A stretch of 64,000 nucleotides of DNA, taken from assembly GCF_001975665.1 (NCBI RefSeq), contig NZ_CP019419.1:1798001-1862000 (forward strand), read 5' to 3'. Position numbers and translations under genes: made by a program. How positions within the stretch are numbered: the first letter of the stretch is position 1; the number at the start of each line of letters is the position of its first letter. Under the pieces are notes generated by a model. It worked only from the letters and a program-made list of their open reading frames with translations. It ran no database searches and had not been told where the DNA came from. This document shows, one piece after another, positions 19,322 through 27,898 of the stretch. Source of the DNA: Polaribacter reichenbachii. Its GTDB lineage: Bacteria > Bacteroidota > Bacteroidia > Flavobacteriales > Flavobacteriaceae.

Positions 19322-20623
19322 TTATTTAGAATTCAACAATACATAACGCATTGCTTTTGCTTTAAGTAAACATTCTTCGTACTCTTTTTCTGGGATTGAT
19401 TTTGCTGTAATTGCACCGCCAACAGAATAAGAAATATACTTTTTTTCTTCGTTATACAAAATACTTCTAATCACTACATTAAAATCGAAATCGCCTTCAG
19501 GAGTTATGTAACCAACTGTTCCAGAATACAAACCACGTTTGGTTTCTTCTAATTTTTCTATGATTTTCATTGCAGCAAATTTTGGAGCTCCTGTCATACT
19601 TCCCATAGGAAAAGTATCTTTTAAAATAGTTACAGGGTGTGTAGTTTCCTCAATTTCTGCAACCACTGTAGATATCATTTGATGCACTTGTTTAAAAGAA
19701 TACACCTTGCATAATTCCTCTACTTTTACGCTTCCTTTTTTTGCGGATTTTGATAAATCGTTTCTCACCAAATCTACAATCATTACATTTTCTGATCGTT
19801 CTTTAATGTCTCTAGATAAATCTGATGCTATTTTTTCATCATCAATTTTGCTTCGTAAACGTTTTGCTGTGCCTTTTATAGGCTGAGAAATTATTTTATT
19901 GCCTTCTTTTTTAATGTATCTTTCTGGTGATGCAGACAATAAATATTGATGTTCCATTTTTAGAAAAACAGCAAATGGTGGTTCAGAAATTTTATTTAAA
20001 TCTTTGTAAACTTCTAAAGGATTTATGGTTGAGTTTTCAGCATAAAATTCTTGGCAAAAGTTAGCTTCATATAAATCGCCAATTTTAATATGATGTAATA
20101 GTTTGTTTACTTTTTGATGGTATTCGTCTTTATGAATTCGTAATTTTATTTTAATGTCATTTTCAGATTTTTTGATAGTTAGATTTTCAGATTTTTGAAT
20201 CGCTTCAAAATCACTTTCTATTTCATCATCTACCATTCTTAAATAATGGAATTCAACAGTATTTCCTTTGATAAAAAACAATTTTTGAGGCTGAAAAAAA
20301 TACAAGTCAGCAAAGTCTAAACCATCAAAATTATTAGAAGAAAGTTGTTCAACATCATTTTTAACATCATAAGAAATATAACCAAATATGTAATCTTTTG
20401 TAGTGCTTTGATATTCTTCTAATTTATCAAAAGCATTAAAATAGTCGGTTTTTATCGAAGTAAATTCTTCAACAGCCAAAATACAATCAAAGCTAGAATA
20501 TTGTTGTTTGTAATTGTTAGAATCTAACCAAATTGCAGTTTCAAATTGTTGTGCCCACAACAACAGTTGTTCTTTAAAATTCTCAATATTATCAACAGTA
20601 AAAGATTGTTTGGTTCTCTGCAT
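19322..20623 (-). CDS. pabB: Aminodeoxychorismate synthase component I
   Basis: Makes 4-amino-4-deoxychorismate from chorismate with ammonia from a PabA partner, the first committed step to para-aminobenzoate and folate. The 433 residues hold a variable N-terminal half and a C-terminal chorismate-binding domain with the family motifs LLSASPERY, QPIKGTAKR, VDLVRNDL, FPMGSMTGAPK and GLYSGTVGYI. Anthranilate synthase TrpE is the alternative, but the short length and the lone position favour PabB. ATG 20623 is chosen because a promoter (-33 TTTG, -7 TATTTTTG) ends 7 bases before it; the TTG at 20659 lies inside that promoter. It heads the run down to dsbD. Confidence 0.9.
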   Translation of the reverse strand: MQRTKQSFTVDNIENFKEQLLLWAQQFETAIWLDSNNYKQQYSSFDCILAVEEFTSIKTDYFNAFDKLEEYQSTTKDYIFGYISYDVKNDVEQLSSNNFDGLDFADLYFFQPQKLFFIKGNTVEFHYLRMVDDEIESDFEAIQKSENLTIKKSENDIKIKLRIHKDEYHQKVNKLLHHIKIGDLYEANFCQEFYAENSTINPLEVYKDLNKISEPPFAVFLKMEHQYLLSASPERYIKKEGNKIISQPIKGTAKRLRSKIDDEKIASDLSRDIKERSENVMIVDLVRNDLSKSAKKGSVKVEELCKVYSFKQVHQMISTVVAEIEETTHPVTILKDTFPMGSMTGAPKFAAMKIIEKLEETKRGLYSGTVGYITPEGDFDFNVVIRSILYNEEKKYISYSVGGAITAKSIPEKEYEECLLKAKAMRYVLLNSK

Positions 20624-20630
20624 ATTTTGG

Positions 20631-20660
20631 CAAAAATACTTGAAAGTTGTTGGAAACAAA
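20631..20660 (-). promoter_or_regulatory. Bacteroidota-type promoter of pabB, near-leaderless
   Basis: On the minus strand TTTG (20660-20657) is followed after 18 bases by TATTTTTG (20638-20631), matching the -33 and -7 elements. The pabB ATG begins 7 bases further on, so the mRNA should have almost no leader. The -33 element overlaps the U-tract of the lpd terminator. Confidence 0.55.
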
Positions 20661-20685
20661 AAAACCTCACCAAAAAGTGAGGTTT
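20655..20685 (-). terminator. Terminator after lpd
   Basis: An inverted repeat with 9-base arms (20662-20670 and 20677-20685, core ACCTCAC/GTGAGGT) and loop CAAAAA is followed on the minus strand by a U run. It lies 18 bases past the lpd stop. Confidence 0.85.
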
Positions 20686-20703
20686 CTATATTAAATTTAA
20701 ATT

Positions 20704-22104
20704 TTATGCATTTAAAGGTTTACCATCCCAAGCAGCTTTTGCAGCTTCTTTTACAGCCTCAGAATAGGTTGGATGACCGTGACAAATTCTTGCTAAATCT
20801 TCTGCAGATGCTCTATATTCCATTGCAACAGCTGCTTCCATAATTAAATCTGCAACTCTTGCACCTACCATATGAACTCCTAAAATTTCATCGGTATTTT
20901 TATCTGCTAAAACTTTTACAAAACCATCAATGTCTCCACTTGCTCTAGATCTACCTAAAGCTCTCATAGAAAATTTACCAGATTTATAATCAATTTTTGC
21001 ATCTTTTAATTCTTGCTCAGTTTTACCAACAGCAGCAACTTCTGGCCAAGTGTATACAATACCAGGAATTAAATTATAATCTATATGTGGTTTTTCACCA
21101 GCTAAATATTCTGCAACTACAACACCTTCTTCTTCTGCTTTATGTGCTAACATTGCACCTTTTACAACATCACCAATTGCATAAATATTAGAAATATTAG
21201 TTTGTAAATGATCGTTAACATCTACTTGACCTCTTTCATTTACTTTTACGCCAGCTTTTTCTAAACCTAAACCTTCTGTATACGCTTTTCTACCTACAGC
21301 AACTAAGCAATAGTCACCAGTAAAAGTTACTTCTTCTCCTTTTTTATTGTTTGCTTTTACAACAACTTCATCACCATTTCTTTCAACAGAAGTTACACCA
21401 GTACTTACGTTAAACTTCATACCTTGTTTCTTTAAAACTTTGGTAAGTTCTTTAGAAACATCAGCATCCATAGTTGGTGTAATTTTTGGTGCATATTCAA
21501 TAACCGTAACATCTGCACCTAATCTTTTGTAAACAGAACCTAACTCTAAACCAATAACTCCACCACCAATAACTAATAAATGTTTTGGTACTTCTTTTAA
21601 TTTTAAAGCTTCTGTAGATGTTATTACTCTTTCTTTATCTAAGCTGATAAAAGGTAAAGTAGATGGTTTTGAACCAGTTGCAATAATGGTATTTGTACCT
21701 TCAATTACTTCTGATGAACCATCACTTTTAGTAATTTTTACGTGTGTAGCATCTTCAAAAGAACCTAAACCTTCGTAAACATCGATGTTATTTTTATCCA
21801 TAAGATATTTAATACCACCAGTTGTAGTTGTAACAACGTTTTCTTTTCTTTCAACCATTTTAGAAAAATCAAAAGAAGGCTTTTCTACAGAAATTCCATG
21901 CTCTTCAAAATGATGTACAGCATCATAATAATGGTGGGAAGAATCTAATAAAGCTTTAGAAGGAATACAACCCACATTTAAACAAGTACCTCCTAAAGTG
22001 CTATATTTTTCTATAATAGCTACTTTTTTTCCTAATTGTGATGCTCTAACTGCAGATATATATCCTCCAGGACCAGAACCAATAACGATAATATCGTATT
22101 TCAT
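20704..22104 (-). CDS. lpdA: Dihydrolipoyl dehydrogenase (E3)
   Basis: The flavoprotein that reoxidises lipoamide with NAD+ in pyruvate and 2-oxoglutarate dehydrogenase complexes and the glycine cleavage system. The 466 residues show the FAD-binding GSGPGGY at 9-15, the redox disulfide GGTCLNVGCIPSK (Cys41, Cys46), the NAD-binding GGGVIGLELGSVY, the second FAD motif IYAIGDV and the C-terminal catalytic pair in HGHPTYSE. The length is normal. It stands alone with its own terminator; a possible -7 box (minus-strand TATTTTTG at 22162-22169) lies 57 bases upstream. Confidence 0.97.
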   Translation of the reverse strand: MKYDIIVIGSGPGGYISAVRASQLGKKVAIIEKYSTLGGTCLNVGCIPSKALLDSSHHYYDAVHHFEEHGISVEKPSFDFSKMVERKENVVTTTTGGIKYLMDKNNIDVYEGLGSFEDATHVKITKSDGSSEVIEGTNTIIATGSKPSTLPFISLDKERVITSTEALKLKEVPKHLLVIGGGVIGLELGSVYKRLGADVTVIEYAPKITPTMDADVSKELTKVLKKQGMKFNVSTGVTSVERNGDEVVVKANNKKGEEVTFTGDYCLVAVGRKAYTEGLGLEKAGVKVNERGQVDVNDHLQTNISNIYAIGDVVKGAMLAHKAEEEGVVVAEYLAGEKPHIDYNLIPGIVYTWPEVAAVGKTEQELKDAKIDYKSGKFSMRALGRSRASGDIDGFVKVLADKNTDEILGVHMVGARVADLIMEAAVAMEYRASAEDLARICHGHPTYSEAVKEAAKAAWDGKPLNA

Positions 22105-22238
22105 TGTTGATTTTTTTTATGTATTCTATAACCTAATAGGTTGTTTTTTAATAATAGTAGACAAAAATACGGATATTTTCACAGAATAAAGTTAGAATTT
22201 AGTAGTTTTACTGAGTAATATATTTAAAGTAATTTCAG

Positions 22239-22712
22239 ATGAAAATCATAAAAAAAATAATTTTAGCGCTTTTATTAATTTTTATTGTTGCTCAATTTTT
22301 TGGGCCTGAAAAAAATGAAGGAAATATAGATACTGTAAATGCATTTGTTGCAGAAACTAATCCGCCAGAAAATGTTTTAGATATTTTAAAAACTAGCTGT
22401 TTCGATTGTCACTCTGCAAAAACAAACTACCCTTGGTACAATAATATTACGCCCGTTAATTATTGGTTAGCAGAACATGTAAAAGATGGTAAAAAACATT
22501 TAGATTTTTCGAATTGGAGTTCTTACTCTTTAAAAAGAAAAGAACATAAAATGGATGAATTATATGAAGAGGTAGAAAAAGGAGAAATGCCTTTAGATTC
22601 TTATACTTGGACACATTCTGAAGCTAATTTAACACAAGAACAAATTGATGCCATTGTTACTTGGGGTAAAAAAGTACAAGCAGATTATAAAAAACAAATG
22701 ACTGCAGAGTAA
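22239..22712 (+). CDS. Haem-binding domain protein with single CxxCH site
   Basis: A 157-residue protein with an uncleaved signal anchor (residues ~4-21) and a periplasmic domain carrying CFDCH at 54-58, the covalent haem c site, and GEMPLDSYTW with a Met that may be the distal ligand. The order DCHSAKTNYPWY..ITPVNYWLAEHV matches the Bacteroidota Haem_bd family. It is a small electron carrier or haem sensor of the periplasm; its partner is unknown. Its stop is followed directly by the TTG of the glycosyltransferase, so both are probably read from one mRNA. Confidence 0.88.
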   Translation: MKIIKKIILALLLIFIVAQFFGPEKNEGNIDTVNAFVAETNPPENVLDILKTSCFDCHSAKTNYPWYNNITPVNYWLAEHVKDGKKHLDFSNWSSYSLKRKEHKMDELYEEVEKGEMPLDSYTWTHSEANLTQEQIDAIVTWGKKVQADYKKQMTAE

Positions 22713-23957
22713 TTGGAAAATAAATCTATTTTAATTATTGGTACTGTTTGGGTTGAACCCAATTCTTCTGCTGCAGGTAGTAGAATGTTGCAATTGATTA
22801 CCCTTTTTTTAAAACAAAATTTTAAAATAACTTTTGCATCTGCTGCTCAAAAAAATGATAATGCTTTTGATTTAAATTCTTTAGGAATTAATACTGTTTC
22901 TATTGAATTAAATAATGCATCTTTTGATGTTTTTATAGATAAATTACAACCTACAATTGTACTCTTTGATCGTTTTATGACAGAAGAACAATTTGGTTGG
23001 CGAGTTGCAGAAAACTGCCCAAACGCTTTACGAATTTTAGATACTGAAGATTTACATTTTTTAAGAAAAGTAAGACATCAACAATTAAAAAAAGGAGAAA
23101 AATTTACAAACGAAGCTTTATTGAAAGCTGATGAAACAAAAAGAGAAATCGCTTCGATTTTACGTTGCGATTTGTCTTTAATTATATCAAGTTACGAAAT
23201 GGATTTACTAAAATCTGTTTTTAAGATTGATGAAAGAATACTTTATTACTTACCGTTTTTATTAGATAAGGTTGATGAACATCAAATAAAAAAATGGAAA
23301 TCTTTTGAAGAAAGAAAGCATTTTGTTTTTATAGGTAACTTTTTTCATAAACCAAATGTTGATGCAGTTATTACTTTAAAAAATGCAATTTGGAATGAAA
23401 TTCGTGAGTACCTTCCAGATGCAGAAATTCATATTTATGGGGCTTATGTTAATCAGCAAATACAAGAATTACACAATAAGAAAGAAGGCTTTATTATTAA
23501 AGGTTTCGCAGAAAATTCAAGAAAAGTTGTTGAAAATGCGAGATTAGTATTAGCACCTTTACGTTTTGGAGCAGGTATAAAAGGCAAATTAACAGAAGCA
23601 ATGATTTGCGGAACTCCAAGTGTAACCACAAGTATTGGAGCAGAAGGTATGCAAAACTCTTTGCCTTGGAATGGTTTTGTTGAAGATGATTTTAAGGAAT
23701 TTGCCAAACAAGCAGTTTTGTTATATTCTGATGAAAATTTGTGGTTAGCATCACAAAAAAAAGGTATAGATATCATCAATCAAATTTATGATAAAGAAAA
23801 ATTAGAAGCTCCTTTTATCAACCAAATAAAAGAAATTCAACAAAATTTAGAACAACATAGAACTCATAATTTTTTAGGGAATTTGTTGCAACATCAAACG
23901 TTACAAGCTACTAAATTTATGAGTAAATGGATAGAAGTTAAAAATAGGCTTCAGTAA
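22713..23957 (+). CDS. Glycosyltransferase, group 1 (GT4-like)
   Basis: A 414-residue cytosolic GT-B fold enzyme. The C-terminal half has a typical nucleotide-sugar site: HIYGAYV, GFIIKGFAENSRKVVENARLVLAPLRFGAGIKGKLTEAM and GTPSVTTSIGAEGM. The N-terminal half (LILDTEDLHFLR-like region near 105-115) is conserved in related transferases. The start is TTG, immediately after the previous stop with no intervening base; homology begins at once, so a later ATG would cut the first strand. Donor and acceptor are unknown. The two-gene unit with a haem protein is an odd partnership. Confidence 0.83.
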   Translation: MENKSILIIGTVWVEPNSSAAGSRMLQLITLFLKQNFKITFASAAQKNDNAFDLNSLGINTVSIELNNASFDVFIDKLQPTIVLFDRFMTEEQFGWRVAENCPNALRILDTEDLHFLRKVRHQQLKKGEKFTNEALLKADETKREIASILRCDLSLIISSYEMDLLKSVFKIDERILYYLPFLLDKVDEHQIKKWKSFEERKHFVFIGNFFHKPNVDAVITLKNAIWNEIREYLPDAEIHIYGAYVNQQIQELHNKKEGFIIKGFAENSRKVVENARLVLAPLRFGAGIKGKLTEAMICGTPSVTTSIGAEGMQNSLPWNGFVEDDFKEFAKQAVLLYSDENLWLASQKKGIDIINQIYDKEKLEAPFINQIKEIQQNLEQHRTHNFLGNLLQHQTLQATKFMSKWIEVKNRLQ

Positions 23958-23968
23958 AAAGAGTGATT

Positions 23969-24064
23969 CAGTTTATGTTTTTCAGTCATAAGTTGTCTTC
24001 CAATAGTATTATTTCAGTTACCAGCTTACTGAATACAGCCAACTGAATACAGCCAACTGAATTA
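23969..24064. repeat. Degenerate heptamer/14-mer repeat between convergent genes
   Basis: The unit ACTGAATACAGCCA occurs twice in full (24028-24041, 24042-24055) and begins a third time. A weaker 14-base period (TTCAGTTTATGTTT, then TTCAGTCATAAGTT) precedes it. The pattern is built from two 7-base words, and its phase seems to run past the stop codon of the minus-strand gene ending at 24062. Confidence 0.7.
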
Positions 24065-25282
24065 CTGCTTATTGAGAACTGATTCGTAATCTAAAGGTAA
24101 AGAATTTGCAAATTTTTCATAAGACCAATATTCTTCGTAAAATACATCTAAAGGATGAATTAATAATCCGTTTTTATCTACAATAATTCCTTTTTTTAGA
24201 GGAATTAAACTCGAAGTTTGTGGCAAAGGTTCTCTTAATTTACTGAAAGTGTTTCTAGTAATGTAAGCCAATTCTTCTTTTTCTTTTGTGTAAACAATAC
24301 TTAAATTATCATCAAAAGAAAGATAAAGTAAACCATTTTTTTGAGTGATTATATCATTTTGAGATAGTTTCGATTTGTATAAATAATCTTCAAATTTTGG
24401 TAATCTTGCTTTTTTGATAACAATAAAAGCAGAGTCTAAAGCATTTTTTGGTTGATCTATATTTTGTGGATATACTTTAACATTATTTAAACGAATTAAT
24501 TCTCTTGCTTTTTTAATTGTGTTTTCTGATGGTCTTTTTGGGTTAGGAACTCTTTTAAATTGATTCACAATAAAACCCTCTTCAGTAAAAGTATTGTTCA
24601 TAACCGATTTAAAAAAATGAATTACAGATCCATTATAGGCTTTTAATCTATTTTTTTGCCAACGTTTTTTTTTGCGTTTGCCTCCTTTAAGCTCTTTGTA
24701 TCTTGAGTAACCTAAATAAGATACGTAATTTTTTTTTCGGATAAAACTTTCTAATTCGTATGTAATTAAATATCCTAAGCCTTTATTTTTTATTTGTAAA
24801 GGCTTTCTGGCGTAAGCCGTTAAAATATTTTCTCTTCCGTTAAAATCGAAATGTAAAACTTCTGGATTTAAAATTTGACAATCTTTTGAGAGTTCTGTAA
24901 GTCCAATAAATTCTTTTTTAAAAAGTTCTAAATTATAATGCCATTCCTCATCATAAACTGTTTTTTGAATGATAATTTCATCCAAAATATTTTGGTCTTC
25001 TTCTAAAACAAAAACTAAGGGTTTGGTATAGGTTGATGTGTTTAAAGGATAAATAATTTTTTTATATCCTAAATAAGAAACAATTAACTCATACTGACCT
25101 TCTTTTATTGGCAATGAAAAAGTTCCGTCTATATTTGTAGTTGTGCCCAACATTGTGTTGTTTAAATAGATGGCAACGTTTTCTAAAGGAGTGTTTTTTT
25201 CGTACACAGTTCCTTTAATTTCTATTTGACAAAAAGACGAAATGGTAAATAATACCAATAAAATAAAAAAAATGTTTCTCAT
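24062..25282 (-). CDS. CarboxypepD_reg-like secreted protein of unknown function
   Basis: About 406 residues. A signal peptide (residues 1-19) is followed by a carboxypeptidase regulatory-like beta-sandwich (IEIKGTVYEKNTPLENVAIYL, then TTTNIDGTFSLPIKEGQYELIVSYLGY, residues ~20-95). The remainder is a ~300-residue basic region without a recognised fold, containing the KGGKRKKKRWQKNR cluster. The family is common in Bacteroidota and is likely periplasmic or outer-membrane associated. ATG 25282 gives the signal peptide; a longer TTG reading from 25309 does not. The final codons lie next to a repeat array that may have reshaped the C-terminus. Confidence 0.75.
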   Translation of the reverse strand: MRNIFFILLVLFTISSFCQIEIKGTVYEKNTPLENVAIYLNNTMLGTTTNIDGTFSLPIKEGQYELIVSYLGYKKIIYPLNTSTYTKPLVFVLEEDQNILDEIIIQKTVYDEEWHYNLELFKKEFIGLTELSKDCQILNPEVLHFDFNGRENILTAYARKPLQIKNKGLGYLITYELESFIRKKNYVSYLGYSRYKELKGGKRKKKRWQKNRLKAYNGSVIHFFKSVMNNTFTEEGFIVNQFKRVPNPKRPSENTIKKARELIRLNNVKVYPQNIDQPKNALDSAFIVIKKARLPKFEDYLYKSKLSQNDIITQKNGLLYLSFDDNLSIVYTKEKEELAYITRNTFSKLREPLPQTSSLIPLKKGIIVDKNGLLIHPLDVFYEEYWSYEKFANSLPLDYESVLNKQ

Positions 25283-25336
25283 TCTATTTACATAACGAAT
25301 AAGAAACAATTTTATAACAAATTTTATGTTTTAATT

Positions 25337-27358
25337 TTATGCTTCTAACAAGCCAGCTCTTCTTAATAAAGCTTCTGGCTTAGGTTCTTGCCCTCTAAAA
25401 CGTTTGTACAATTCCATAGGTTTTACGGTACCTCCTTTAGAAAGTACATTTTCTTTAAATTTTGTAGCTACTTCTTTGTTAAAAATTCCTTCTTCTAAGA
25501 AGTATTCAAAAGCATCAGCATCTAAAACTTCTGCCCATTTGTAAGAGTAGTATCCAGCAGAATATCCACCTTGAAAAATATGAGAAAATGCAGTACTCAT
25601 ACAGTTTTCTGCAACATCTGGGTATAATTTGGTTTCAGAAAAAGCATCAATTTCAAAATCTTTTACAGAGGTAATTTCTGACGGATTTTCAGAGTGCCAT
25701 TTCATATCTAAAAGTCCGAAACTTAACTGACGTAAAGTTTGCATCCCTTCATGGAAACTTGCAGATTCTTTTATCTTTTCTACATATTTCATAGGTATAA
25801 CTTCACCTGTTTCATAATGTTTTGCAAACAATTCTAAAGCTTCTTTTTCGTAACACCAATTTTCTAAAACCTGACTTGGCAATTCAACAAAATCCCAAGA
25901 AACAGAAGTACCAGATAAACTGTTGTAAGTAGTATTTGCTAACATTCCATGTAAAGCGTGGCCAAACTCGTGAAACAAAGTGGTAACCTCATTAAACGTT
26001 AATAAAGATGGTTTAGTAGCTGTTGGTTTGGTAAAATTACACACAATAGAAACGTGAGGTCTTTCGTTAACTCCGTTTTTAATCTGTTGCGATTTGTAAC
26101 TCGTCATCCAAGCTCCATTTCTTTTTCCTTTTCTAGGATGATAATCCGCATAAAAAACAGAAATAAAGTTACCTTCATTATCAGTAACGTTATATGTTTT
26201 TACATCTGGATGATATTTTTCGATAGTAGAAACTTCTTCAAAATTTAAATCATACAAACGATTAGCGATTTCAAAAACACCATTAATTACATTTTCTAAT
26301 TTAAAATAAGGTTTTAAAACCTCTTGATCTAAATCGAATAATTCTTTCTTTAATTTTTCTGAATAATAAGCCCCATCCCATTTTTGGAGTTGATCAATTC
26401 CGTCTAATTTTTTAGCATATTTTTCTAAATTTTCAAACTCTTTTTGAGCAGCAGGTTTTGCTTTTTCTAATAAATTATTCGAAAATTCGATTACCTTTTC
26501 AGGAATTTCTGCCATTCTTTCTTCCAACACAAAATGAGCGTGGGTTTTATAACCTAATAAGCTTGCTCTTTGCTGACGTAAGTTTACAATCTCTAAAACA
26601 ATTTTTTCGTTGTTAAATTCATTGTCTTGAAATGCTTTTTTACCAGCTGCAATTGCCATTTTTTTACGCAATTCTCTATTATCAGTATACGTTAAAAACG
26701 GAATATAACTTGGATATTGAAGCGTAAAAATATAACCTTCTTTATCTTGTTCTTTTGCTAATTGACTTGCAGCTTCTTTCACAGAATCTGGTAAGCCAGA
26801 AACATCGTCTTCATTAGTTAAATGCATTTCAAAAGCATTGGTTTCTGCCAAAACATTTTCACCAAATTTTAAAGATAATTTAGAAAGTTTTGAGTCAATT
26901 TCTCTTAGTTTTGACTTCTTTTCATCATTTAAATTTGCACCATTTCTTGCAAAACCTTTGTATTGCTTGTCTAACAACATCTGTTGTTCTGGTGTTAAAT
27001 CTAAATTTTTTCTATCATCAAAAACTGATTTTACTCTTGTAAATAAAGCTTCATTCAAAGTGATGTCGTTTCTAAATTCGCTTAACCAAGGCGAAACTTC
27101 TTGTGCAATTTTTTGAATATCATCATTAGTTTCTGCAGAATTTAAATTGAAAAAAATAGAAGTAATTCTATTGAGTTTTTCTCCAGTAAAATCTAATGCA
27201 ACAGTAGTATTTTCAAAAGTTGGAGCATCTGTACTATTTGCAATTGCATCAATTTCTGCTTTTGCGATTTCTATCCCTTTTTTAATAGCAGGTTTATAAT
27301 CATCAGAAGAAATTTTAGTAAACGGAGCTGTATTAAAATCTTGTAAAAGTGGGTTCAT
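25337..27358 (-). CDS. M3-family zinc metallopeptidase (oligopeptidase A / dipeptidyl carboxypeptidase type)
   Basis: A 673-residue cytoplasmic peptidase with no signal peptide. The zinc site HEFGHALH lies around residue 465 and is followed by the conserved FVELPSQVLENWCYE with the third ligand and, near the C-terminus, GGYSAGYYSYKWAEVLDADAF. It degrades short peptides, including those released by ATP-dependent proteases. Oligopeptidase A (prlC) and Dcp are close relatives and sequence reading alone does not separate them. It lies 27 bases upstream of the CarboxypepD_reg gene's annotated long frame and 55 bases after purE. Confidence 0.93.
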   Translation of the reverse strand: MNPLLQDFNTAPFTKISSDDYKPAIKKGIEIAKAEIDAIANSTDAPTFENTTVALDFTGEKLNRITSIFFNLNSAETNDDIQKIAQEVSPWLSEFRNDITLNEALFTRVKSVFDDRKNLDLTPEQQMLLDKQYKGFARNGANLNDEKKSKLREIDSKLSKLSLKFGENVLAETNAFEMHLTNEDDVSGLPDSVKEAASQLAKEQDKEGYIFTLQYPSYIPFLTYTDNRELRKKMAIAAGKKAFQDNEFNNEKIVLEIVNLRQQRASLLGYKTHAHFVLEERMAEIPEKVIEFSNNLLEKAKPAAQKEFENLEKYAKKLDGIDQLQKWDGAYYSEKLKKELFDLDQEVLKPYFKLENVINGVFEIANRLYDLNFEEVSTIEKYHPDVKTYNVTDNEGNFISVFYADYHPRKGKRNGAWMTSYKSQQIKNGVNERPHVSIVCNFTKPTATKPSLLTFNEVTTLFHEFGHALHGMLANTTYNSLSGTSVSWDFVELPSQVLENWCYEKEALELFAKHYETGEVIPMKYVEKIKESASFHEGMQTLRQLSFGLLDMKWHSENPSEITSVKDFEIDAFSETKLYPDVAENCMSTAFSHIFQGGYSAGYYSYKWAEVLDADAFEYFLEEGIFNKEVATKFKENVLSKGGTVKPMELYKRFRGQEPKPEALLRRAGLLEA

Positions 27359-27413
27359 TCTGTTATGTTCAATGTTTAAAATTTAATATTCAATGTTAAC
27401 TTTGAATTCTGAA

Positions 27414-27896
27414 CTAGGAATTTTGAATTTTTTTAGCGGCTTTTTCTACTTTTAGTTTTAAGCCTTCTTTGTAAGCGATAATTTTATCTAAAACACATTT
27501 ATCTGAAGCGCCAATAATTTGGGCTGCTAAAATACCAGCGTTTTTTGCTCCATCTAAAGCTACAGTAGCAACTGGTACACCTCCTGGCATTTGTAAGATA
27601 GATAAAACTGAATCCCAACCATCAATAGAATTTCTACTTTTTACAGGAACTCCAATTACAGGCAAAGGACTCATACTTGCCACCATTCCTGGTAAATGTG
27701 CAGCACCTCCAGCGCCAGCAATAATTGCTTTTATACCTCTGGTATGTGCATTTTTAGAATAGTCAAATAATTTTTCTGGAGTTCTATGAGCAGATACAAT
27801 ATCTACTTCTATTTGAATGTCAAAACTTTCTAAAATGTCTATTGCTTCTTGCATTATTGGAAGATCTGAATCACTTCCCATTATTATTCCTACCAT
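27414..27896 (-). CDS. purE: 5-(carboxyamino)imidazole ribonucleotide mutase
   Basis: Converts N5-CAIR to CAIR in purine synthesis. The 160 residues show the N-terminal GSDSDLPIM, SAHRTPEK and GAGGAAHLPGMVAS motifs of the octameric class I enzyme. It begins 2 bases after the purK stop on the same strand, the standard purK-purE unit, so the two enzymes that handle the unstable intermediate are made together. Confidence 0.97.
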   Translation of the reverse strand: MVGIIMGSDSDLPIMQEAIDILESFDIQIEVDIVSAHRTPEKLFDYSKNAHTRGIKAIIAGAGGAAHLPGMVASMSPLPVIGVPVKSRNSIDGWDSVLSILQMPGGVPVATVALDGAKNAGILAAQIIGASDKCVLDKIIAYKEGLKLKVEKAAKKIQNS

Positions 27897-27898
27897 AA

